Positions 1 to 5,754 of a DNA stretch of 5,754 nucleotides are shown one piece after another. Numbering within the stretch: the stretch's first letter is position 1; each line of letters starts with the position of its first letter. The position numbers and the translations under genes were made by a program. Source of the stretch: Bermanella sp041589295. GTDB lineage: Bacteria; Pseudomonadota; Gammaproteobacteria; Pseudomonadales; Oceanobacteraceae. The notes beneath the pieces are model-generated. The model was not told the DNA's origin. It saw nothing but the letters and a program-made list of their open reading frames with translations, and did no database searches. The stretch spans positions 1-5,754 of the forward strand of contig JBFHVZ010000237.1 of the NCBI GenBank assembly GCA_041589295.1, given 5' to 3'.

Positions 1-874
1 CAGCGGTCACATTGGGATGTTCGCTTAACCATTGTGCCAGTGACAGCGCGTTTTCGCTGTGTACACGCATACGCAAGCTTAAGGTTTCTAAACCTTTCAA
101 CATGACCCATGCGTTAAACGGCGACATGGTCGGCCCAACACTGCGTAGCACACCAACAACCTGTTCCATTAACTCTGCGCGGCCGAGTACAGCACCACCT
201 AAACAACGGCCTTGTCCATCAATATATTTTGTGGCGCTGTGTATCACCACATCCACACCCATTTTCAACGGCTGTTGCAAAGCAGGAGTGCAAAAACAGT
301 TGTCGACTGCGACTAGGATGTTTTTACTTTTCGCTAGTTTTACCAGCGCAGGTAAATCTCCAACCTCATTCATGGGGTTAGATGGACTTTCTAAAAAGAA
401 TAACTTGGTGTTTTCTTTAACGGCCGCTTCCCAAGCATTTACATCCGTTAATGAAACATACGTCACGCTGATATTGAGTTTACTGACGTACTTTTCAAAC
501 ATCACATTGGTAGAACCAAAAATACTGCGTGACGACACAATATGATCACCCGGGTTAAGAAGCGCTAACACAGTGGAGAAAATCGCAGACATCCCTGACG
601 CTGTCGCCACGGCCTGTTCCGCACCTTCGAGCGCGGCTAAGCGTTGTTCGAAGTTGCGAACAGTAGGATTGGTATAACGAGTGTAAACGTTACCCGGCTC
701 GTCGCCTGCAAAAATGGCGGCCGCTTCTTGTGCGCTACCGAACACATAACTGGATGTCATGTACATGGCTTCGCCATGCTCATGCTCATGGGAACGAACT
801 TGGCCAGCGCGAACGGCTAGCGTGTCAAAGGACGCCTCATCCAGTTGTGCGTCATAACGCTTTTGATCGGTCAT
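1..874 (-). CDS. metZ: O-succinylhomoserine sulfhydrylase MetZ (5' part; C-terminus cut by window edge)
   Basis: This is a cytoplasmic PLP enzyme of the Cys/Met metabolism family. It condenses O-succinylhomoserine with sulfide to give homocysteine for methionine synthesis. I translated 291 residues from the ATG at 874; the family usually has about 390-405, so roughly 100-110 C-terminal residues lie beyond the left edge. Visible landmarks are RSHEHEHGEAM (27-37), the phosphate-binding YTRYTNPT (64-71), SGMSAIF (93-99), the PLP-ring aspartate in AVDNCF (D191), and the Schiff-base lysine K216 in HSATKYIDGQGRCLGG. The HSATKYIDGQGR form points to MetZ rather than MetB or MetC, though close sulfhydrylases cannot be fully excluded without the C-terminus. 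The start is set by AGGA at 886-883, 8 nt upstream. It follows purF by 106 nt, with a terminator-like hairpin in between. The fold-type I catalytic core is intact as far as it can be read. Confidence 0.93.
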   Translation of the reverse strand, partial: MTDQKRYDAQLDEASFDTLAVRAGQVRSHEHEHGEAMYMTSSYVFGSAQEAAAIFAGDEPGNVYTRYTNPTVRNFEQRLAALEGAEQAVATASGMSAIFSTVLALLNPGDHIVSSRSIFGSTNVMFEKYVSKLNISVTYVSLTDVNAWEAAVKENTKLFFLESPSNPMNEVGDLPALVKLAKSKNILVAVDNCFCTPALQQPLKMGVDVVIHSATKYIDGQGRCLGGAVLGRAELMEQVVGVLRSVGPTMSPFNAWVMLKGLETLSLRMRVHSENALSLAQWLSEHPNVTA

Positions 875-880
875 TTTCTG

Positions 881-886
881 TTTCCT
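881..886 (-). promoter_or_regulatory. metZ ribosome binding site
   Basis: On the minus strand AGGAAA lies 8 nt (measured from AGGA) before the metZ ATG and fixes that start. The preceding base, 887, is the last base of the T-rich tail of the upstream hairpin, so terminator and ribosome binding site abut. Confidence 0.75.
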
Positions 887-928
887 AATAAAAAATGGCA
901 GCTCGATTGACGTATCCAAGCTGCCATT
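887..928 (-). terminator. intrinsic terminator-like hairpin between purF and metZ
   Basis: Reading the minus strand, AATGGCAGCT (928-919) and AGCTGCCATT (903-894) form a perfect 10-bp stem. The 15-nt loop can zip up three more pairs (U·G, G-C, G·U), leaving about 9 unpaired bases. The 3' arm runs into TTTTTTATT (895-887). GC-rich core plus T-tract is the standard form of a Rho-independent terminator. It would end the cvpA-purF transcript about 55-95 nt after the purF stop. No promoter can fit between the hairpin and the metZ ribosome binding site, so metZ transcription must either read through it or start upstream of it. It may therefore act as an attenuator or partial terminator; that part is inference. 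Confidence 0.75.
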
Positions 929-980
929 AGTCTTTTATCATTTTTTGCCGCGGCTTAACACCGCTGGGCTACGGATGGGA

Positions 981-2495
981 TTATTCTGCGTCGTCGTTGT
1001 GCAGATCAATCACACCATTTTCCAAGTCCGCCAGCGTTTTGCTGTTGTCGTTGCGGCTGGCTTGCAGGTTATCAAGGTATGCGTCGTCGATGTCGCCCGT
1101 CACGTATTCACCATTGAATACCGAACAGTCAAACTCGTAACGTACCTCTGCCCCATCGCAAGTGGCTTCTACTAAGTCTTGCAGGTCTTGATAAATTAAC
1201 CAGTCAGCACCGATCTCGGTTTGAATTTCTTCTACCGTACGGTTATGGGCAATAAATTCTTCTTTGGCCGGCATGTCGATGCCGTACACGTTAGGGTAAC
1301 GCACTGCAGGTGCAGCAGAAGCAAAGTACACTTTTTTCGCACCGGCTTCGCGAGCCATTTCGATAATTTGCTCGCACGTGGTACCACGTACGATGGAGTC
1401 ATCCACCAACAGTACGTTTTTACCACGGAATTCTAGGTCCAACGCATTCAGTTTTTGCTTCACTGATTTCTTACGCAGTTGTTGGCCAGGCATGATGAAA
1501 GTTCGGCCTATATAACGGTTCTTCATGAAGCCTTCACGGTACTTCACACCCAAGCGATTAGCTAACTCAAGGGCAGAACTGCGGCTGGTGTCTGGAATGG
1601 GAATGACTACATCAATATCGTGATCTGGACGCTCGCGCAGAATTTTTTCGGCCAAGCGCGAACCCATTTTCAATCGTGCTTTGTAAACTGAAATTTTGTC
1701 AATGATGGAGTCAGGACGAGCGAAGTAAACATGCTCAAAAATGCACGGACGGTATTGTGGGTTTTCGGCACATTGCTCTGTATGAAGGTTGCCATCAACG
1801 TCGATATAAATTGCTTCGCCTGGGGCAATGTCGCGCACCAAATCAAAACCCAGTGCATCCAGCGCCACACTTTCAGACGCGATCATGTACTCGACGCCTT
1901 TTGCCGTTTCTCGTTTACCGTAAACCGCAGGGCGAATACCGTATGGGTCACGGAAACCTACCACACCATAACCCGCCAGCATGGCGATCACGGCGTAGCC
2001 GCCTTTAACACGCTTGTGTACGCGCTTAACTGCGGCGAAAACATCTTCTGCAGTGGGTACCAGTTTTTTCTGTTCTAGCAGTTCGTGAGCGAAGATGTTT
2101 AGCAATACTTCGCTGTCAGAGGTGGTGTTCACATGACGCAAATCTTCACGATATACGTCTTGCATTAACTCTTTGGTGTTAGTTAGGTTACCGTTGTGCG
2201 CCAGCACGATACCGTAAGGAGAGTTAACGTAAAATGGCTGCGCCTCAGCGGAGCTGGAACTACCAGCTGTTGGGTAACGCACATGGCCTATACCCATGTG
2301 GCCGATCAAACGCTGCATGTGACGAGTACGAAACACGTCTTTAACCAAGCCGTTGTCTTTACGCAGATAAAAACGACCGTTATCACAGGTCACCATGCCC
2401 GCTGCGTCTTGACCACGGTGCTGCAGCACAGTTAACGCATCATATAAAGACTGGTTCACGTTGCTCTTGGCGACTAAACCGACAATGCCGCACAT
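981..2495 (-). CDS. purF: amidophosphoribosyltransferase PurF
   Basis: PurF catalyses the first committed step of purine synthesis: PRPP + glutamine to 5-phosphoribosylamine + glutamate + PPi. The protein has 504 residues; E. coli PurF has 505. The frame is open further upstream to a TTG at 2513, but I choose the ATG at 2495. It places Cys directly after Met (MCGIVGLV), as the Ntn glutaminase needs for its N-terminal cysteine nucleophile, and GAGGA (2507-2503) stands 7 nt before it. The N-terminal glutaminase half shows QHRGQDAAG, GHVRYPTAGSSSS (glutamine-binding Arg), LAHNGNLTN and NTTSDSE. The C-terminal phosphoribosyltransferase half shows the PRPP loop VLLVDDSIVRGTT (361-373), preceded by KNRYIGRTFIMPGQ. 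The gene is 48 nt after cvpA and probably co-transcribed with it. All catalytic motifs are intact. The stop is TAA. Confidence 0.98.
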   Translation of the reverse strand: MCGIVGLVAKSNVNQSLYDALTVLQHRGQDAAGMVTCDNGRFYLRKDNGLVKDVFRTRHMQRLIGHMGIGHVRYPTAGSSSSAEAQPFYVNSPYGIVLAHNGNLTNTKELMQDVYREDLRHVNTTSDSEVLLNIFAHELLEQKKLVPTAEDVFAAVKRVHKRVKGGYAVIAMLAGYGVVGFRDPYGIRPAVYGKRETAKGVEYMIASESVALDALGFDLVRDIAPGEAIYIDVDGNLHTEQCAENPQYRPCIFEHVYFARPDSIIDKISVYKARLKMGSRLAEKILRERPDHDIDVVIPIPDTSRSSALELANRLGVKYREGFMKNRYIGRTFIMPGQQLRKKSVKQKLNALDLEFRGKNVLLVDDSIVRGTTCEQIIEMAREAGAKKVYFASAAPAVRYPNVYGIDMPAKEEFIAHNRTVEEIQTEIGADWLIYQDLQDLVEATCDGAEVRYEFDCSVFNGEYVTGDIDDAYLDNLQASRNDNSKTLADLENGVIDLHNDDAE

Positions 2496-2508
2496 GGGCG
2501 TTTCCTCT
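2496..2508 (-). promoter_or_regulatory. purF ribosome binding site
   Basis: The minus strand carries AGAGGA (2508-2503) and then a 7-nt spacer before the ATG at 2495. It decides the start against the TTG at 2513, which would put six residues ahead of Met-Cys and block exposure of the nucleophile cysteine. Confidence 0.8.
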
Positions 2509-2543
2509 ATCAAGCAAATTCGGGGTAGACAAGCCCAGTAAAA

Positions 2544-3041
2544 CTACTCTTGCCCTAAGGTTAATATTGTTTCTGCGGCATCGGGCAAAACACCTTTTGA
2601 CCAATGCACCATCATTTCGAATTTGGGGATCAGGGCGGAGTTCTGCCACCAAGGGTCTTGACTCACGGCCGTCATTTGCAGCCCATAAATGGCTGCCGTT
2701 ACTAAAACCAAACCGCGGGCGACACCAAACACCACACCGAATAAGCGATCGGTTCCAGATAATCCAGTGGCGCGAATTAATTCCGCCACCAAATGATTAA
2801 TCATAGCGCCTATCATCAGAGTCGCAGCGAACAAGATGACAAATGCTGCAACAAAGCGCGCGGAAGGCGTTTGAATCAAACCCGCTAGCAAGGTGTCGAG
2901 TTGACCACTGAATACTCGCGCCACAATAAAGGCCAACACCCAACTGGTCAGCGACAACATCTCTTTGACGAAGCCGCGTTTAATACTGATCAAGGCCGAA
3001 ATAGCGATGGCACCGACAATGATCCAGTCCACTACCAGCAT
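2544..3041 (-). CDS. cvpA: CvpA family inner-membrane protein
   Basis: CvpA was first described as needed for colicin V production and is encoded just upstream of purF in many proteobacteria. Its molecular role is still unclear, with reports linking it to envelope and bile-salt or stress tolerance. The 165-residue product (E. coli 162) has four hydrophobic segments at about 5-20, 28-44, 62-82 and 100-121. Family motifs are SIKRGFVKEMLSL (19-31) and GLSGTDRLFGVVFGVARG (93-110). A hydrophilic tail with DPWWQNSALIPKF follows. I chose the ATG at 3041 because GGAGG (3052-3048) lies 6 nt before it and the protein then begins with the usual MLVVDWIIV. An in-frame ATG at 3083 would add 14 basic residues not seen in the family, and a likely -10 element lies inside that extension. 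Probably forms an operon with purF. Confidence 0.95.
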   Translation of the reverse strand: MLVVDWIIVGAIAISALISIKRGFVKEMLSLTSWVLAFIVARVFSGQLDTLLAGLIQTPSARFVAAFVILFAATLMIGAMINHLVAELIRATGLSGTDRLFGVVFGVARGLVLVTAAIYGLQMTAVSQDPWWQNSALIPKFEMMVHWSKGVLPDAAETILTLGQE

Positions 3042-3052
3042 GGATTGCCTCC
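3042..3052 (-). promoter_or_regulatory. cvpA ribosome binding site
   Basis: A full GGAGG (3052-3048) is followed by the 6-nt spacer CAATCC before the ATG at 3041. This supports that start over the in-frame ATG at 3083, for which I see no comparable site. Confidence 0.8.
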
Positions 3053-3066
3053 GTTGGAAAGCGCGC

Positions 3067-3095
3067 ATTCTAGCAAAGCCCATTCCGCCGTGCTA
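3067..3095 (-). promoter_or_regulatory. candidate extended -10 promoter for cvpA-purF
   Basis: The minus strand reads TGC-TAGAAT at 3075-3067, an extended -10 box with five of six matches to TATAAT. The hexamer 17 nt upstream, TAGCAC (3095-3090), is a poor -35. Transcription would begin near 3060 and give a leader of about 19 nt carrying the cvpA GGAGG. The position is attractive, but the call rests on consensus matching alone. Confidence 0.35.
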
Positions 3096-3124
3096 CCGCA
3101 TATAAACTGACCAAAAAGACAGCT

Positions 3125-3153
3125 TTTAGAATGAAATTTCTCTTTAAAATCAA
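3125..3153 (-). promoter_or_regulatory. candidate sigma-70 promoter upstream of cvpA
   Basis: On the minus strand TTGATT (3153-3148) and TCTAAA (3130-3125) are separated by exactly 17 nt. Each matches the sigma-70 consensus at four of six positions. It lies in the AT-rich middle of the dedD-cvpA spacer and would give a leader of about 75-80 nt. AT-rich DNA yields such matches by chance, so confidence is low. Confidence 0.3.
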
Positions 3154-3196
3154 TCATTTATCGTTGAGCGCAATTTTATATTCGCAACCATTCTCA

Positions 3197-3209
3197 CATT
3201 CGCCGAATG
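3197..3209. repeat. 13-nt interrupted palindrome in the cvpA leader
   Basis: CATTCG and CGAATG flank a single C, giving two perfect 6-bp half-sites. A one-base centre disfavours an RNA hairpin; if functional, it would more likely be a protein-binding site on DNA. It lies about 160 nt before the cvpA start and upstream of both promoter candidates. No known operator was recognised, and a chance origin is possible. Confidence 0.35.
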
Positions 3210-3250
3210 CGCCACCGCCCTAGACAAAAATAGTCTCATGGAGCGCGTGT

Positions 3251-3820
3251 TCATTCGGCACGATTAAGTACAGCGCGAGGCTGAAAAGGTACGATTTGAG
3301 GTTTAACTTTGTAGGTGTTGGCGATTTGAGGCAGTAACTGCTCTAGCTCGCTCTTTTGAAAACTTGGCCCCACGAAAACCCGGGTATGCACGCCATCTTG
3401 GGCCAGTTGTTCGTAGGCTTGCATACCTTGCGCACGCAGTTTGTCGCGTAGTGTTAGGGCATTGGCCGCTTTAGCAAAACTGGCCACTTGAATTTGCCAC
3501 GTCTGAGCTTGGCCTGTGTTGGTTTTTTCGGGGAGATCAAAATTGGATGCAGGAACAACTTCGTCGTCAATAACGACTTCATTAATGGTGACAGATTTGG
3601 GTTTAGTAGCGGCTTGCTTTGGGTTGATTAAATCAGAGACTTCGATATCCAACGCCTTTGGCGTGGACATAGTCATGTCAGGCGCTTCTGGCATTTCAGG
3701 CACACTCTGCTGCAGGTACTGAGCGTTTTTCGTTTGTGGACTAATCAGTGGCAACACCAACAACCCAGCGATTACTAACGCCCCTGCCCCCACGAGCTTG
3801 CGCTTAATGCCATCATCCAC
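3251..3820 (-). CDS. dedD: DedD-like SPOR-domain protein, single N-terminal membrane anchor
   Basis: The product is a 189-residue bitopic inner-membrane protein. A short cytoplasmic start (MDDGIKRK) leads into one hydrophobic segment (about 9-27). A low-complexity, Pro/Glu/Lys-rich periplasmic linker (about 28-105) precedes a C-terminal SPOR domain (about 107-180) with WQIQVASFAKAANALTLRDKL and the conserved RVFVGP. SPOR domains bind denuded septal peptidoglycan, and DedD acts in cell constriction in E. coli. The gene position between folC and cvpA is that of dedD. The linker is not conserved enough to go beyond DedD-like by sequence alone. The start codon is GTG (3820-3818), overlapping the folC end by 8 nt, with GGAGG (3834-3830) 9 nt upstream inside folC. 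No in-frame ATG precedes the membrane segment, so GTG is needed. Translational coupling to folC is likely. Confidence 0.88.
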   Translation of the reverse strand: MDDGIKRKLVGAGALVIAGLLVLPLISPQTKNAQYLQQSVPEMPEAPDMTMSTPKALDIEVSDLINPKQAATKPKSVTINEVVIDDEVVPASNFDLPEKTNTGQAQTWQIQVASFAKAANALTLRDKLRAQGMQAYEQLAQDGVHTRVFVGPSFQKSELEQLLPQIANTYKVKPQIVPFQPRAVLNRAE

Positions 3821-5099
3821 GGACCTGATCCTCCAGCCAGACTTGGGCTTCTGCCACGGTGTAAAAGGAACCTAGTATGACGAGTTCGTCTTCCTTGTCC
3901 ATAGTTTTGGCCGCAAAATCAAGGGCTTGGGACACAGTCTCAAAGGTTTTGCTGGGCTTGCCTGCCAAGCTAGACCCCACCTTATCGAACAGCTGAATGG
4001 CATTTTGCCCACGGTGTCCAGACAGACCAGCCAGCAGCCACTCGTCGGCTAGGTCAACCAATGGCGCTACCACACCTTGAGCATCTTTATCGGCCAGCAT
4101 GGCCAGCAAAACCAGACGGCGGCCTCGCACCGGACGCTTGGCTAAATTTTGCGCAAGCAACTGTGCCGCTTGGGGGTTATGCCCCACATCCATCATGCCG
4201 TGCATAGGCTCAGAAAAGCGCTGTAAACGGCCCGGCAACTGCGCCCGTGCCAACCCCATGCGCAGCACATCATCGGTCAGTTCGATATCGAGCATGTGCA
4301 ATGCTTGCAACGCGGTTGCAGCGTTTTCTAGTGGCAATAGTGGCATCGGCAAATGATTCAATTGGATGCTTTGCCCTTGCGCACCGATCCCCTTCCACCA
4401 CCACCTGGAACCTGCATCCTTGCCCTCGGTTTCTTCACCGAAGTCGTAATCACGACCTTTTAGCTTCAACTCAGCGCCAATGGCATCGGCGACATCAAAC
4501 AAAGACTGCGGCGGTTGACGCTCACCGCAAATGGCGGGTTTGCCCAAACGGAACACACCAGCTTTTTCGCGGGCGATATCGGCAATGTCATTGCCCAACC
4601 AATCTTGGTGATCCAGTCCAATGCTGGCCACTACAGATACATCTGGCTCCACCACGTTGACGGCATCCAAGCGACCGCCTAAACCCACCTCTAGCACGGC
4701 GGCATCCACTTGGTTTTCTTTAAATAACCAAAGAGCGGCCAAGGTGCCAAATTCAAAGTAGGTCAAACTAATATCACCACGGGCCGCTTCTACCGCAGCG
4801 AAACTCAAACACAGCTCGCCATCACTGGCTGGGTGACCATTGATGCGTACACGTTCCCCGTAATGATGAATATGCGGGCTCATGTAAGACCCCACACGCA
4901 AACCAGCCGCATTCAAAATCGCTGTGCAAGTTGTGACCGTACTGCCTTTGCCGTTTGTTCCCGCCACAGTAATGACGCGGTCGGCTGGGCGCTGCACACC
5001 CAAGCGCTCCGCCACCACGCGAATACGTTCTAGACCCATTTCAATTTCGGAAGGGTGAATGGCTTCTAAATGGCTGAGCCAATCATTGAGGTTTTTCAT
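3813..5099 (-). CDS. folC: bifunctional dihydrofolate synthase / folylpolyglutamate synthase FolC
   Basis: FolC is an ATP-dependent cytoplasmic ligase of the Mur-ligase superfamily. It adds glutamate to dihydropteroate and then extends the polyglutamate tail of reduced folates. At 428 residues it matches the bacterial family (E. coli about 422). Motifs in order are WLSHLEAIHPSEIEMGLERI (7-26), the P-loop GTNGKGST (47-54), TYFEFGTLAAL (113-123), EVGLGGRLDAVNVV (137-150), SIGLDHQDWLGN (159-170) and EKAGVFR (178-184, with the lysine expected to be carbamylated). The C-terminal domain has LPGRLQRF (288-295) and DVGHNPQAA (304-312). The gene begins 16 nt after the accD stop. I see only A-rich sequence and no clear Shine-Dalgarno before its ATG, so initiation may depend on ribosomes finishing accD. 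The dual activity is inferred from proteobacterial relatives; sequence alone does not exclude a monofunctional enzyme. Confidence 0.97.
   Translation of the reverse strand: MKNLNDWLSHLEAIHPSEIEMGLERIRVVAERLGVQRPADRVITVAGTNGKGSTVTTCTAILNAAGLRVGSYMSPHIHHYGERVRINGHPASDGELCLSFAAVEAARGDISLTYFEFGTLAALWLFKENQVDAAVLEVGLGGRLDAVNVVEPDVSVVASIGLDHQDWLGNDIADIAREKAGVFRLGKPAICGERQPPQSLFDVADAIGAELKLKGRDYDFGEETEGKDAGSRWWWKGIGAQGQSIQLNHLPMPLLPLENAATALQALHMLDIELTDDVLRMGLARAQLPGRLQRFSEPMHGMMDVGHNPQAAQLLAQNLAKRPVRGRRLVLLAMLADKDAQGVVAPLVDLADEWLLAGLSGHRGQNAIQLFDKVGSSLAGKPSKTFETVSQALDFAAKTMDKEDELVILGSFYTVAEAQVWLEDQVRG
3821..3834 (-). promoter_or_regulatory. ribosome binding site of the dedD-like gene, inside folC
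   Basis: GGAGG at 3834-3830 on the minus strand lies within the last codons of folC, 9 nt before the GTG start. It supports the unusual start codon and fits coupled translation across the 8-nt overlap. Confidence 0.65.
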
Positions 5100-5115
5100 C
5101 TTGGTATTTTTCTAA

Positions 5116-5754
5116 TTACTGGTGGGTCAAATGTTTAATAAATCGAATTAACGTGGGGCGCAATTGTTTGCGATGCACGACCTGATCAATCATGCCGTGT
5201 TCAAGTAAAAATTCACTTTTTTGGAAACCTTCGGGGAGTTTTTCTCGCACGGTTTGTTCGATAACACGGGGGCCTGCAAAACCAATGAGCGCATCCGGTT
5301 CTGCCACTATGATGTCACCCAACATGGCCAAACTCGCGCTGACCCCGCCAAAAACAGGATCGGTCAACACGGAAATGTAAGGCACGCGTTGTTTTTTCAT
5401 CCGCTCGATCACCGCACTGGTTTTCGCCATTTGCATCAGTGAAAACAAGGCTTCTTGCATGCGCGCGCCGCCACTGGCGGAAAAACAAATTAAGGGGACG
5501 TGATCTTTTAAGGCTTGCTCTGCGGCGAGAACAAATTTTTCGCCAACCACCTGCCCCATGGACCCACCCATAAAATTAAACTCGAATGCACAGGCGATTA
5601 CCGGTAAGCCATCCATATTACCGCGATACACCACCATGGCGTCTTTTTCTTGGGTTTTCTTTTGTTCCGTGGCGAGACGGTCTTTGTATTTTTTTGTGTC
5701 GCGAAATTTGAGTTTATCGACTGGTTCGACCGTGGCGAATAGTTCTTCCCTTGG
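5116..5754 (-). CDS. accD: acetyl-CoA carboxylase carboxyltransferase subunit beta AccD (N-terminus cut by window edge)
   Basis: AccD is the beta subunit of the alpha2beta2 carboxyltransferase, which moves the carboxyl group from biotin-BCCP to acetyl-CoA to make malonyl-CoA for fatty acid synthesis. The window holds the last 212 residues, reading in from the right edge without a stop. The first part (PVDKLKFRDTKKYKDRL) aligns with E. coli AccD near residue 110, so roughly 90-100 residues, including the four-cysteine zinc ribbon, lie outside. Crotonase-fold motifs seen in the fragment are FEFNFMGGSMGQVVGEKF (57-74), CFSASGGARMQEAL (90-103), TDPVFGGVSAS (131-141) and IGFAGPRVIEQTVREKLP (157-174). 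The internal ATG at 5637 is not the start, since homology continues upstream of it. The protein ends at KHLTHQ, without the Pro/Glu-rich tail of the E. coli protein. It is the first gene of the accD-folC-dedD run seen here. Confidence 0.97.
   Translation of the reverse strand, partial: PREELFATVEPVDKLKFRDTKKYKDRLATEQKKTQEKDAMVVYRGNMDGLPVIACAFEFNFMGGSMGQVVGEKFVLAAEQALKDHVPLICFSASGGARMQEALFSLMQMAKTSAVIERMKKQRVPYISVLTDPVFGGVSASLAMLGDIIVAEPDALIGFAGPRVIEQTVREKLPEGFQKSEFLLEHGMIDQVVHRKQLRPTLIRFIKHLTHQ

Larger units (their letters stand above)
3042..3250. other. 209-nt spacer between the dedD-like gene and cvpA
   Basis: This is the longest non-coding stretch in the window and separates two tightly packed gene groups, so it probably carries the cvpA-purF promoter. 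From the dedD end it holds a GC-rich part with the palindrome CATTCG-C-CGAATG (3197-3209). An AT-rich part (about 3121-3190) and then the two promoter candidates follow. I find no convincing intrinsic terminator after the dedD-like gene: the only hairpin, AGAC/GTCT around 3222-3236, has 4 bp. No tRNA or other structured RNA was recognised. Confidence 0.6.

Noticed and set aside
12..545. 177-codon open frame on the plus strand
   Set aside because: It is exactly antisense to metZ, whose minus-strand translation carries all the family motifs. The plus-strand product has no recognisable domain and no convincing ribosome binding site.
947..964. GCCGCGGC palindrome and GCGG/CCGC inverted repeat just after purF
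   Set aside because: Stems of 4 bp in a GC-rich patch, with A-rich rather than T-rich sequence downstream on the minus strand. The better hairpin at 887-928 explains termination.
3182..3197. Possible PurR box upstream of cvpA-purF
   Set aside because: TCGCAACCATTCTCAC matches the E. coli PurR palindrome at only about 9 of 16 positions and lacks the dyad symmetry expected of an operator.
3222..3236. Hairpin after the dedD-like gene as a terminator
   Set aside because: The AGAC/GTCT stem has only 4 bp, its T-run is in the loop rather than after the stem, and the downstream sequence is GC-rich.
3150..3239. 29-codon minus-strand frame starting at an ATG in the dedD-cvpA spacer
   Set aside because: There is no Shine-Dalgarno sequence before the ATG, the composition is unremarkable, and the product is not recognisable. 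It is most likely a chance frame.
945..5442. Other plus-strand frames of 60-140 codons, and short minus-strand frames inside purF
   Set aside because: All lie over strongly supported genes in another frame or strand and show no family motif, so they are shadows.
1..5754. Search for an undescribed system, mobile element, CRISPR array, tRNA or phage remnant
   Set aside because: The window is almost fully occupied by six housekeeping genes in a known order. I saw no repeats of array type, transposase, integrase, attachment site or compositional break.

Overview
The window is a stretch of ordinary bacterial housekeeping DNA in which every supported gene lies on the minus strand. In transcription order (high to low coordinates) they are: accD (3' part only), folC, a dedD-like SPOR-domain gene, cvpA, purF and metZ (5' part only). 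The order accD-folC-dedD-cvpA-purF is well known from gammaproteobacteria. A following metZ (O-succinylhomoserine sulfhydrylase, the direct sulfhydrylation route to homocysteine) is typical of Pseudomonas and related lineages rather than of enterics. PurF, CvpA and AccD all read very close to their E. coli counterparts. I infer a gammaproteobacterium of the Pseudomonadales/Oceanospirillales type with moderate GC; genus cannot be fixed from this sequence.

Layout: 5754-5116 is the C-terminal two thirds of the acetyl-CoA carboxylase carboxyltransferase beta subunit. After 16 nt comes folC (5099-3813), which overlaps the GTG-started dedD-like gene (3820-3251) by 8 nt. These three look translationally packed. 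A 209-nt spacer (3250-3042) follows. It is the longest non-coding stretch, is AT-rich in its middle, and holds two weak promoter candidates and a 13-nt palindrome. Next is cvpA (3041-2544), then 48 nt, then purF (2495-981). Between purF and metZ lie 106 nt containing a strong intrinsic-terminator-like hairpin whose T-tract ends directly at the metZ ribosome binding site. metZ starts at 874 and runs off the left edge.

The genes serve fatty acid synthesis (AccD), folate polyglutamylation (FolC), septal or envelope function (DedD-like SPOR protein, CvpA), the first committed step of purine synthesis (PurF) and methionine synthesis (MetZ). Folate one-carbon units link FolC, purine and methionine metabolism, but no novel system is apparent. 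All longer plus-strand open frames are antisense shadows of these genes. The only region I think deserves a second look is the purF-metZ junction, with its terminator placed against the metZ start and a short frame through the hairpin that ends on the metZ start codon. The cvpA leader is a weaker second.
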